From Rotaria socialis (lineage: Eukaryota; Rotifera; Eurotatoria; Philodinida; Philodinidae): a stretch of 64,000 bases of DNA. Positions within the stretch are counted from its first letter, which is position 1. Every line of letters begins with the position of its first letter. Position numbers and translations under genes: made by a program. This document shows, one piece after another, positions 45,929 to 56,193 of the stretch. The stretch is taken from the NCBI GenBank assembly GCA_905331475.1, contig CAJNYU010001042.1:1-64000 (forward strand), given 5' to 3'. The notes under the pieces are model-generated. The model saw nothing but the letters and a program-made list of their open reading frames with translations, did no database searches and was not told the origin of the DNA.

Positions 45929-46530
45929 GATGAAAAATAAAAAAATATATATTTTATTTCATTGCAAAAAAGGAAAAAATAGTTCATTTGTTAAGGACAA
46001 ATAGTTATAAAAAAAGGAATCATTCGAGACGTCCATATGTACGCGATTAATATAAAGTTTACGTTGTTTTCGCGCTGAGCAATGATAAGTTATTCAATAA
46101 TTGCTCGATGTCGACGTGGTTGGTGCTGCAACGTGCCACAAGAATATTGATACGTTTTTTAAGATACCATTAGTAAAACGTGATACCCATAATGAACCCA
46201 TTCATCAGATGCATTGTTAGTGAAGAAAGCCGATTTCAACACTTATATGTACAAATTAGTACAGGTGCTCAACGTCGACCAAGTTCAAGTTTTACTAATG
46301 GTACCCTAAAAAGCGTATCAATATTCTTGTGGCACGTTGCAGCAACAGCCATGTCGACATCGAGCAATTATTGAATAACTTATCATTGCTCAGCGCGAAA
46401 ACAACGTAAACCTTATATTCATCGCGTACATATGGACGTCTCGGATGATTCCTTTTTTTATAACTATTTGCCCTTATCAAATGAACTTTTTTTTGCAATG
46501 AAATAAAATTTATATTTTATATTTTTCATC
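45929..46530. repeat. large imperfect palindrome (foldback), arms about 250 bp
   Basis: The left arm (about 45929-46183) and right arm (about 46290-46530) are reverse complements with minor differences. Examples are GAGACGTCCATATGTACGCG on the left against CGCGTACATATGGACGTCTC on the right, and the inner AAGAATATTGATACG against CGTATCAATATTCTT. The spacer of about 105 bp is single copy. No terminal target duplication was found. It is either a foldback transposon or a genomic palindrome. It lies between the two receiver-like gene pieces. Confidence 0.75.
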
Positions 46531-47195
46531 TAACCACATTTTTCATTAATTCGAAATTTGTCCTTCGACGTTTTTTCTTTCGCATTTTCAATGTAAATCA
46601 AATCATCGTGTCCAGTATAGAATATAAGTTTACAGAGGCAATTATAAGATAGAATATTATTGTTAAATGCTTATTATGAAATAGTAGAGCGCCGATGTCA
46701 ACTAATCCTTCTGACGATAAAATTTTACATGATTTTGACTGTTTATTATTATGAATACGCTCAGGGTCACAACAATTTAATAGTTACTCAATAGGAAAAC
46801 ATTTCACTTAGCCACTTAACTATCTTTGATAATACTAGAAAGATTTTGAGGCACCCAATTTACTCCTATCTTCTTAGCAAAAAAATAGCATAGTGAAGAT
46901 ATATGTCAAAGTTCATAATAGATAAAACTAGTATCGAATAAGCACAGTATCATGTAACATAATGAGGTGTTGACATCTGCATGCTACATCGTTGCTAATC
47001 ATCACTGTAGGTTTTACATTAAAATCAGTATTTCAGAAACAGCCTACTAATATTAAGGAATCGATAAGAACAATATTGCTGGATTTATATTACTTTATAT
47101 TACTTACGACTCTGGGATAGTTTTCAAAGCATATACAGTATATATATATATGTATATATGTATATAGTCCGAATATGACAAACGACAGACTCAGT
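46531..47195. other. intergenic, no supported gene
   Basis: AT-rich, with a TA/GTATATA low-complexity patch at 47140-47170. No gene seen. Confidence 0.45.
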
Positions 47196-48462
47196 TTACT
47201 TTTTCTTAATAAAAGCAGATAAATTCTCGTTAAGTCTAATTGTTCGCTCGAAATATTTGCCAGCCAATTTTACGTCGTTATTATCCGTACAGATTTCTCC
47301 CATTTTCTCACATAGTGATGCTCGTTCAACTGTCCATTCCAGTACAAGTCTTTTAATGTCTGCATATATATGTCGAATTTTTGGAAAACTCTGGAAAAGA
47401 TTCTGGTCGTTAATTGCAATTGGTATATTTTCCACTGGACTCAGAACATAAATATGATGAACCGTTGATAATGACGATAATCTGTCTACAATTGCCATTT
47501 GATTGCGCTTATTCGAAACTATGATAATAGGACAGCAGTATTTTATCATGTAGCTTTCTGCCTGTACTTGAGCCATAAATTTGTCGTCATTATCGAAGAG
47601 AGTTCCCTGTTCTTGAGTGAGACCATGCAGTGTGGAAACAAGTTGATTAGCCTCACTGTAGAATTCTTTTGAATAGTAAATAAAAATACTGCTGTTTAGA
47701 CTTCTTTCCATTTCGACTCTTGAATATTGATTACTTTCAATTTCGAGCATTTCAGCTCTGATTTTTTTCTTCACATTGATATCTCCATTCCTTAAGATCC
47801 TCCAGAAATTTAAAATCCTGATATCTAGTAATACGCTGTGCATGGTGACACAGAACACTTGCCCAATTGAAGTAAATCAAAGCTTGATGAGTATCAGGTA
47901 AAATATTTCGATCAAGCAATTTTTTTCCATTTTCAGCATAGTACCTCGCTATATCATGTACTAGTCGCCACAAGAGATCCGTTTCATGACTAAATGCAAG
48001 TGCATAATCCATGCAATCAAATAGCCACTCCATAGAACTTATCAAATAAAAATTGAAAATATAAATCGAAATACTGGCTTCACCATTTTCGTTATGAAAT
48101 GCTTGCGGATATTCTTCAATGATACGCGGTACAATATATTGTCCCATTGAATCCGATACAATCAAAAATATTCGTTTATCTCTAGTCATACTATCGCGAA
48201 TGCATTGTAGACATTGATTAATATCAACAAACGTTTTTAGTTCACAGGGAATTCCGATTTGATGCGGGATTCTAGAGTCTAACTCATTCCATGCAGTATA
48301 ATTACGGTCCTGTTTAGACAATTCTACAGGTTTTGGATTCGTTGGATCAATATTACTAGCGAATGCTGCCTTAAGATGAGCATGATAGTGAGGATCACCA
48401 ATATGAGCGTCTAGCCATATAGTAACGATATCAGGAAACAATTGTTTCATTGTTCTCAACAT
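47196..48462 (-). pseudogene. receiver-like bdelloid-type protein with one homopolymer frameshift
   Basis: Two overlapping frames form one protein-like region. From 48462 it reads MLRTMKQLFPDIVTIWLDAH, then FVDINQCLQCIRD and RIFLIVSDSMGQYIVPRIIE, an alpha/beta segment resembling a receiver or TIR-like fold. A helical region follows (ALIYFNWASVLCHHAQ) to about 47770. The same reading then continues in the next frame from AEMLEIESNQYSRVEMERSL with a second alpha/beta module (SSIFIYYSKEFYSEANQLVS, then YCCPIIIVSNKRNQMAIVDR, STVHHIYVLSP). It ends with a TPR-like helix pair (AGKYFERTIRLNENLSAF) and a stop at 47196. The switch falls at a run of seven A on the coding strand near 47760, so it may be a recent mutation or a sequencing error. 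Such modules often accompany TPR and ADP-ribosyltransferase domains in rotifers. Function unknown. Confidence 0.55.
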
Positions 48463-48660
48463 TTTCCCTATTTATCTTGAAAAAAAAACATTTACCTCAT
48501 ATTTTATTGAATACAACACAAGTTAGTCTTATAACAATCTTGATAGTAACAAAAATATAAAATGAAACTCAATTAAAGTGTAGTTTATTACATTTTCTCC
48601 TTCTCTACTTCCTTGTGCTTTCTGTGAAAGGCGTTTTTGTTTTTATTTTCATGATAGGAG
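48463..48660. other. short spacer upstream of receiver-like gene
   Basis: AT-rich. The last eight bases (48653-48660, GATAGGAG) are the left target duplication of the hAT-type element that follows. Confidence 0.5.
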
Positions 48661-49540
48661 TAGTGTACTGCAGCCGGGTCGGGTAACCGGCACCCGACCC
48701 GACCCGGTACCTGGGTCCGGGTGAAAAGCTCCGGGTCGGGCCGGGTGCCGGATCTGGAAAAAAAAGTCGGGTCGGGCTGAGGAATTTTCAAAAAACCGAC
48801 ACCCGACCGGCCAACTAGTGATATCTAGAAGAAACATGAAATTTTCAGATATCATTGTCGATTTCAGTCATTTCAGTCATAGGAATGTGAATCTGATTGG
48901 GTTATTATTCACTAATATATTCAATAGTCACGACGGGTCACCTAACCTAACCCACAAACACGATTGTTCTACTTATATGTTAAAGAAACTTCGCTAAGTG
49001 TGCTAGCTGCTTTATATAACTGATCTATTACCGCCTCACATTTACATGAATCATCGTAAGTATCCATTCTCACATACTTCTACATGTTCATTAATTTTTA
49101 CTTTTTATCCTAGCTCAGCTCTTCATCATCTCTTCTACCACAAAAACGTAGTTTTTAATGTTATATATTATTGATTGTAAGTATTCATTTCTCTATAATT
49201 TCTCATTTGAATTCACTTCTATTTTATCTTCTAGACCTTAGTTGAACAACAAAAACATTGTTTTTGATGTTATTTATTATTTTTATTGATCTTTTATTAT
49301 CAATTATTTATTATCTATTATTTATTATCGATTATTTATCTCATTGAGATCATCTCACTAATAAACTATTAGCAAAATTTTGACCACAATCCGGTCGGGT
49401 GCCGGTCGGTTACCGGGTATAGTTGTCCGGGTCCGGTTCGGGTCCGGGCGTAAGGCCACCGGGTCCGGGCGGTTCCGGGTGTGGGAAAAATCAGTCGGGT
49501 CGGCTCCGGGTATGAAAAGTTGCACCCGTGCAGGACACTA
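48661..49540. mobile_element. 880-bp hAT-type non-autonomous element with perfect 8-bp target duplication
   Basis: The element begins TAGTGTACTGCAGCCGGGT and ends ACCCGTGCAGGACACTA. Both sides carry GATAGGAG (48653-48660 and 49541-49548). An 8-bp duplication with TAGTG-type inverted ends points to the hAT superfamily. About 150 bp at each end is very GC-rich, made of CCGGGT/GGGTCCGGG/GGTGCCGG words. The middle 550 bp is AT-rich with TTATTATC repeats and has no transposase frame. The copy is thus non-autonomous; its perfect duplication suggests a fairly recent insertion. Confidence 0.8.
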
Positions 49541-49841
49541 GATAGGAGAGCTCACTATTGACGACGCAAGGAAGATTGACTCATTTTACACACACAAAAA
49601 ACACGTAGCATTTATCTACTTTTTTTTGCGTGACACTTCCTAAATTATATTAGCTATCTTTTGTAGTGATTCATCGCAAAAAGTTACAAAAAATGATGCA
49701 AACAACAAATACAAAGTACATCTTTTCTCAGATAAATCATCGTTAGGTAGCCGGTCTGACTGAAAGTCCTGTTGCTTTTACTCAAATGAAACTGTAAATA
49801 TTCTTCAAGCAATAAATCAGACTAATACCAGCGCCCACAAT

Positions 49842-50195
49842 CCAAGCAGACAAACTTTTAGGAAAGCGCGTTTACACACTCAATCGGGAACCGCGATGGT
49901 GCGTCATTAACGCTCAGTAACGGAACGCAAGAAACGCTTTTTTTACGCGGAATTCTCACTTTCAGAGCGTGAAAACGGGTAAAAACTCCAATTCTGAGCG
50001 TTTAAACGCACAGTTATTCAATAACTTAAAAACTAATTCGTTTAAACGCTCAGAATTGGAGTTTTCACGCTCTGAAAGTGAGAATTCTGCGTAAAAAACG
50101 CGTTTCTTGCGTTTCGTTACTGAGCGTTAATGACTCACAATCGCGGTTCCCGATTGAGTGTGTAAACGCGTTTTTCCAAAAGTTTGTCTGTTTGG
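49842..50195. mobile_element. 354-bp foldback MITE with near-perfect 150-bp arms
   Basis: The left arm starts CCAAGCAGACAAACTTTT and the right arm ends AAAAGTTTGTCTGTTTGG. Inner matches include ACACACTCAATCGGGAACCG against CGGTTCCCGATTGAGTGTGT and TTCTCACTTTCAGAGCGTG against its complement. The two arms are separated by only about 30-40 bp. Words such as AACGCG and GAGCGTT recur. Flanks do not show a clear target duplication. It sits 130 bp from the 3' end of the GH110-like gene. Confidence 0.75.
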
Positions 50196-50325
50196 GAACT
50201 GTACAGTATAAAGAACAATAGATAATGAACACTTTTTATGAAGTTACAGATAATTCAAGCTGTATGTTTTAAAAGTTCAAGAATATCAAACACAGATACG
50301 GATTAAAAAGTATAGTGTTCATATT

Positions 50326-52155
50326 TCACCCGATCATATTGGATAACGACAAAATATGAGAGAGATCCATTGTGTTGAATGAATGTGTGTAATTTTGGTG
50401 ATCATAAGGTTGAACACCTGCTTTTGTTGCCATAACAGGTGGAGCAAAGTGAGAATCAAAGCCTGATGTAGACAAACCAATTAAATCACTTAACTCCTCA
50501 CGACAAGGACTTCTAGTATCATATATATAAGAATTTACTGAGAAACGATTATTAACAAAAGTATTGTTATGTGCACAAATATTTAGACTGTTGCAGATTG
50601 TAACCAGAGCTGCTGAACTATTTGTTGCTATGTAATTTCCTCTGATGTATACATTAGCTGCGTTGATACTTTGAAGCAAGCCTTCAGTATAAGGTCCAAA
50701 TAGAAATGTTGATGATTGTATAATAACATCGTAGAATATTCGATTCAGTTGAGGTGGAAATGGAGCAAAAGAAATCACTCCACCTTGTCGTGCTATGCCT
50801 TCATTACAATTGATATAGACATTCTGAAGGAGTTTTACATCTTGTGCTGCAACACTTTCATGCCAATCCAAGGATGGCTCAAATAGCACTGCTGGTCCAC
50901 TGGTTCCAATAAATAATGAATTTGTTATTTGAACACGTCGTGTTTTTAAAAGGACACCACGTGCTCGATTATTTGCAACAGTCAAATTCCTGACAGTTAA
51001 TACGGGGGTATCGGCAACTGAAACCCAATCTCCAACATTCGCAAAAATAGGGCCAGTGAATACGAATACTCTGGCATTGGGACCCTGAATTGATGTCGAA
51101 ACGACAGTTGCTGCTGTATAGACTGTGAACGGTTGTTGACTACTGCTAAACTCCATACGTGTGCCAGCTCCAACGTTCAAAACATCAGGCCAATTATATT
51201 CTCGAAGAATCAATGATGTAGAACTGATGATTTGTGTTACTTGTAAATAAAATGCGTGTACATTTAATCCATCGTCACCTTGTGCTACACATTTACTATC
51301 AGTTATGTTAATATAATTTCGACAGTCTGAAAAATGCATACAATCTACGGGTGTACTCATCCACCGTCCAGACCGTGGCATAACATGATAATTATTTATA
51401 TTTAAACCCTTCGCTCGCATTGCAACTAAACCCATAAGCCAAGACGTATAGATTGTTACATAATGAATATTCAAATCTGTAACATCTTGTGCATCAATAG
51501 CGTGTCTATTATGACTATAGCGTGCCACAATAGGATCTCCAATAACAAATTTTGTAGGATTTTTCAATGGAATACGTAATATATCATTTGACACTAAACT
51601 TGTGTTTCGATCCGAAGGTGGATCCTGATATATTTCATATGTATCTGGGCCAAATGCTGGTCTCATCATCGTTGGATTATATCGAAGAATGGCGCTCACT
51701 TTTCGATCAATATCAGCTTTGTGCGGTGATACAATTTGAACATCGAGATAAGTCGGATTCACACTCACCACATAGCCAGCAGTAAATGGAAGTGGATCAA
51801 AATCGATGGACAATGCAGTGATTGTCAATTCTCGACAATTTAAAGGTTGGAACATTGCCGCTGGCGCGTTTCCAAGTAAAAGTGTTTGTTGCATTCCTTG
51901 ACCCATGACTGTTAATTTGTGAGCGTTGTATATCCCAATAACTGATTTGAAATTATACGTACCAGCTTGAAACAGAACAATATTATTTTGTCCGGCTTCA
52001 ATAGCCTTATTAATAGCTAATTTCACTGCATCTGTATCATCGATATTATCATTGGGATAAGCACCATATGTGACGATAGAAAATATTGCTCCTAACATGT
52101 AAGAGCATTGAATAGATATCGTCATTAGGATGAACCATTTAGAAGCGAATTTCAT
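50326..52155 (-). CDS. secreted GH110-like (alpha-1,3-galactosidase-type) beta-helix protein, about 609 aa, intronless
   Basis: A single long frame. The Met at 52155 (MKFASKWFILMTISIQCSYM) begins a good signal peptide; an upstream Met at 52212 would add 19 residues and is less likely. The beta-helix entry is SIVTYGAYPNDNIDDTDAVK, then IVLFQAGTYNFKSV. A conserved core near residue 270-310 reads VDCMHFSDCRNYINITDSKC, then VAQGDDGLNVHAFYLQV. The paired Asp in G-D-D-G-x-N-V-H is the hallmark of GH110 alpha-1,3-galactosidases and their relatives. NNRARGVLLKTRRVQITNSL and further coils follow. GH110 enzymes are mostly bacterial and remove terminal alpha-galactose from glycans. Transfer from bacteria is plausible because no introns are present. 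Activity is not proven. Confidence 0.7.
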   Translation of the reverse strand: MKFASKWFILMTISIQCSYMLGAIFSIVTYGAYPNDNIDDTDAVKLAINKAIEAGQNNIVLFQAGTYNFKSVIGIYNAHKLTVMGQGMQQTLLLGNAPAAMFQPLNCRELTITALSIDFDPLPFTAGYVVSVNPTYLDVQIVSPHKADIDRKVSAILRYNPTMMRPAFGPDTYEIYQDPPSDRNTSLVSNDILRIPLKNPTKFVIGDPIVARYSHNRHAIDAQDVTDLNIHYVTIYTSWLMGLVAMRAKGLNINNYHVMPRSGRWMSTPVDCMHFSDCRNYINITDSKCVAQGDDGLNVHAFYLQVTQIISSTSLILREYNWPDVLNVGAGTRMEFSSSQQPFTVYTAATVVSTSIQGPNARVFVFTGPIFANVGDWVSVADTPVLTVRNLTVANNRARGVLLKTRRVQITNSLFIGTSGPAVLFEPSLDWHESVAAQDVKLLQNVYINCNEGIARQGGVISFAPFPPQLNRIFYDVIIQSSTFLFGPYTEGLLQSINAANVYIRGNYIATNSSAALVTICNSLNICAHNNTFVNNRFSVNSYIYDTRSPCREELSDLIGLSTSGFDSHFAPPVMATKAGVQPYDHQNYTHSFNTMDLSHILSLSNMIG

Positions 52156-53816
52156 CTTGTAGATCACGGAAAAAATGACCGTGCTACTGAAAGATAAAAT
52201 TAGATGTGTCAATTATCTAGAGTAAAGAGCATTCAGATTGTCGAATTAGTAGGGTGATATTTATTTATTCGTTTTTGTGACTGATCTTCGCAATGGTACA
52301 TGGAATGTGTCACAAATCAACTAAATTAGTTGATCATTTTAAACTTTAATATTGCAGCTCTTTCTCTCTCTATTATGTTACAAGTCGCGCGTCTCTCTCT
52401 CAAGTAGTAAGAAAAAATTAGTATCTCACAATTTAAATATATCAGCAGTCCACTCAATAATTTTATACTGATATCAAGCATGAGAGTGTATCAATATTTA
52501 TTTCGGATTGATATGCGAGCCCCTCGAGTATAGGCTTACAATGCCACAAACTTTAATCTTATTAAACTAATAATTATCATTTTTTTTCTAATATGAAATA
52601 AGCAGCTAGATTTGTTTTCAAAACAAAATAAAGAGAAAATTCAAGTAATTCGATCTTACTTCGTAATGTATGATATTTCATCTATCCATTTTCTTTTTCT
52701 CACATTTCATTTAATCGTCATTTACTTTCATCTTCTCTTGTTTCACTTTGTCCACTTGTATCTTTTTCAACTACTTTATAAACGTAGTATGTAAAGTGAA
52801 GATTCAATACGCACGAAGAATCGAGCATTGACGTGAATATCAACAGGAATTGTCATTTCAATTCGAAAAAGACTTAGTATACATCGTTGTCTGCTCACCA
52901 TTGTTGTGGTGGAGTAGCGAGGTGAGAGACAATATAAAATTAGCACATACTCCAATAATGATATTAACATTATCAAGAATGAAACTTTCCTCCTCAGTGC
53001 ACAGTATTATGAAATTGAGAAAAATGTATTCATTCATGTCTATGTTGATGAGCAGAGTACAATATGCAATTGAAATTCTAAAAATAAGATTATAAGGTTA
53101 CTATATTCATATTCTAACTTTAAGCATAAAGTTAACATCCTATTCAAGTTTTTCTTACCTCCATCTGTTTTGTTTCCAGCTGTGTTGACTCTCTAACTGG
53201 TCGAGCTATCTAAAATATTTTAAAAATAGATCATCGATCATATATTATCTTGTGAGTGCAAGTCTGGATTTCGGTGAGATTCCACTCGGTGGAGCGACAT
53301 CTAGATTGCAGAAAAACTTATTCTTGAAAAGAAATTCTGATAGAAATAGATTAAAGATGATATATATGCAGCTATATATTTCCTTTTTAGAAAAAACTTA
53401 TTGAAACATAGCATAATGTTACAATATAGAGATAATATAGCAAAAGTGGATAATATTTAAAAAGAAAACAATTAAAACATAAGATGTCAGTAATATTAAT
53501 TCTCTTATATACAGTTGATCATAAGAATTTAATATAATAATAAATATTTATCTGTGATCTATTGTACACACTATCAAGAAAACTTTTCAAAATCGATTTC
53601 ACTCCAATGCCATTTATTTAACTCTTATTTGATTGAATCAAAAACGAAAGTCCTGAATCATCGAAACAAACAAGTATCCAAACTAACTTATTCTTTCTTT
53701 CTTTCTTTCTTTCTTTCTTTCATTCTTTCATTCTTTCTTTCTGTCTTTCTTTCTTTCACTATTTATTACATTCCAAGAATTGTTTTCTCCAACAATTGAC
53801 TTATTATTATTTAAAG
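52156..53816. other. intergenic with TTTC microsatellite
   Basis: Upstream region of the GH110-like gene (minus strand) and of the symmetric-exon gene (plus strand), arranged head to head. It holds short CT runs near 52360-52405 and a TTTC microsatellite at 53691-53757. Open frames at 52612-52794 and 52850-53095 show no family motifs. Confidence 0.45.
53691..53757. repeat. (TTTC)n microsatellite
   Basis: Tandem TTTC units with a few ATTC and GTCT variants, ending about 60 bp before the ATG of the next gene. Confidence 0.9.
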
Positions 53817-56193
53817 ATGAAGTTCTGTGGTTGTTTGACTATTCGACGTGATTCACGAGATGATCCTACAAACAAACGTGTTCAGCGACATTTTCTTAAA
53901 CGTGGTATGTGTGCATTCTTAAATTTTCCATGAATGTACAGCATATTATTTACCATAGATTTACCAGCATCTAACGATAGTTCCACAAAAAATACAAAGT
54001 AAGCATCGATGAGCTACTCGTAGAATAATGTTTGTAAAATTTTTATGTTTAAGAATACAAAAAGATCGAACCAAATCAAATACACAATCGAGCACTCGAC
54101 AAAAGTTCGTAGTTTAATATCCAATAAAGACAAGGGGGGAAACGACGGACTTTTGGACTTGACGTTACTTTGAGCTATTTTAAGCTACTTCCAGTTACTT
54201 TCAGCTATTTGAAGTAGCTTACTTTGAAGTACTTTTCAACTTCAAATTTTCCTGAAGTTACTTGAGGTTATTTTAAGCTACTTATTCCTACTTTGTGCTA
54301 CTTGGATGGTACTCTGAGCTACTTCAAGGCCGCCATTTCCCCCTTGAATAAAGATCAAAATCACTTATTAAAAAGGAAATACAGTCAATTTTTTCTTCAT
54401 ATCATTGATTATTCGAGAAATACTGTGATTTAATTGATAGACTTTAGTTAAATTGGAAAATTTTTCCAAATCAAACTTAAAAATGAATATTTTGAAAAAA
54501 TCAAAACCGCTATCAAAGTATTGATGCAGTCATAAGACGAATCCAGAGAGACTTCATTTTTCTCCTGACGAAACTATTAGTCATTGATTAACATTTCAAT
54601 TTTTGTTGTTGATAATAGCATTCTAAAAAAGCAATCATCATCAGGATCAATTAATAAAGTTGTTTTACGTGATAATCATCATAATGTATCGAAACGAAGA
54701 TCAGTGTAAATAGCAAAAACCGTTATAATTTCTGTAACTTGATGTAACCCGTTCTATTGTCTTTAGTACATTTGCGAATGATAGTGAAACTGAACAACGT
54801 AAATTTCTTCGATTAAATAAGACAAAACGAGGGTAAGATATAAAATAGAAAGCGGAAACTGGTCGATACCAATAATACTGTAGGGCATTCAAATAATAGA
54901 ACAAAATATTTACATGAATATAAAATTAAATGTTGTTTTTTTCGATAGTAGAAAAATAACTAATCATGAATATCGCATACTTTTGTTTTAATACATATTA
55001 CTTCGTTATCTAATGACTTAGACAAATACTATGTTAAGATTATTTTCATCAAAATAATTTTTGATATAATAAAATTGAAGCTTTTTCAATAGCAGAATAT
55101 GAGTCATGATTTTTCTGTTTATCTGATTACAAGTTTTCGTTGAACTTATTTAATCGCCTCACTGGATTAAAAACAAAATTATTTTCCTATCCATTGAGTA
55201 TTATTCGTATCGACCAATTTTCGTAGACTTGACGTTGAAATAAATTCACTAATACTTTCTATGCATGATATTTATGTAACAGATCAATTCATGAATTACA
55301 ATTAAGTGAAAATAAACGTGCACGGTAAGATAAATAAGTAACATAAAAAGCATTTAATTTTAAATATCGTTTAAATCTATGCGTAGAAGTTCATCAAATG
55401 TAAATCATTCTATAACAAGAACAATCAATACATCGTATGAAACAACAACATGTGATGAACTTGATAATTCACAAGAGAAGAAAGCAGTTGTTCGTCGTCG
55501 AAAGTGAGTTTAGTATTATTGTTGAAATAATAAATTTATGTTGTTTTTTTCCTGTTAGACGAAGTAAATCTCCTCGAAAACAATTACCAACTGAAATTCT
55601 CGATGCGATTAAGTAGATAGCTATAAAAATCTCTTCGAATAAATCAACAACTAACCAATGTTTATTTTCAATAGATTTGATCTCGTAGAATCTGTTGGTT
55701 TAGATGACAATCAACTCAAAACGATTCCTTATGAAAATATCAAGTACGATCGAATTAAATAAATTGTTTTTCATTGAATTTTCTTTTTTGAAGAACATCT
55801 TCGCAGTCTATTCGTATTAGTCTATCATCATTTTCATCTCAACAACACCAAGGACGACGAAGACGTTCTTCTCCATTCAATCGATCAAGGTAAAAAAAGA
55901 TTTCTTCGTTTTTCCAACGTCAAATTATACATCTAAATTGTAGCAATGTAGTCTATAGTGCATCAACTAATATGTTATATTATCAAGCTCAACCAACTGT
56001 GATTTCTATTGCTCAAGTCAAATCAACAGTAAACATTTTCTGATATATATTCTATTTGATATGATTTTGTTTTGTTTCGGTAGAAAGATATTAGTATATC
56101 GCAAAAATTAGAAAATTGTATGTATAAAAATATTTTTATCTATTAGATTATTTTTGTTTTTCATTCAGAGATTTACAATATCGAAAGAGTTGA
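53817..56193 (+). CDS. basic disordered protein of unknown function, 13 small exons, 283 aa
   Basis: Exons: 53817-53904, 53959-53998, 54054-54104, 54619-54705, 54767-54832, 55283-55324, 55387-55503, 55559-55612, 55675-55743, 55794-55889, 55944-56028, 56084-56117, 56171-56193. They sum to 852 nt, 284 codons with stop, with GT-AG ends throughout. Exons 3-10 are each a multiple of three and are bounded by phase-2 introns on both sides. The protein starts MKFCGCLTIRRDSRDDPTNK. It is rich in Arg/Lys/Ser/Asn, with RRRKRSKSPRKQLPTEILDA and a GRRRRSSPFNRSS-type stretch. No known domain is recognised. The MKFCGCL start could be lipidated. The last exon is tentative: another AG two bases upstream would give an immediate stop. 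A hAT MITE lies in intron 3. Confidence 0.7.
54131..54346. mobile_element. 216-bp hAT-type MITE with 8-bp target duplication AATAAAGA
   Basis: The ends are CAAGGGGGGAAACGACGG and CCGCCATTTCCCCCTTG, flanked by AATAAAGA at 54123-54130 and 54347-54354. The interior consists of many AGCTACTT/AAGTAGCT/AGTTACTT words in near-tandem, mostly one orientation. There is no coding capacity. It is inserted in intron 3 of the 13-exon gene, 26 bp after exon 3. Confidence 0.8.

Noticed and set aside
48588-48855. Arg/Pro-rich minus-strand frames at the hAT element tip
   Set aside because: Translation of CCGGGT word repeats; not a protein.
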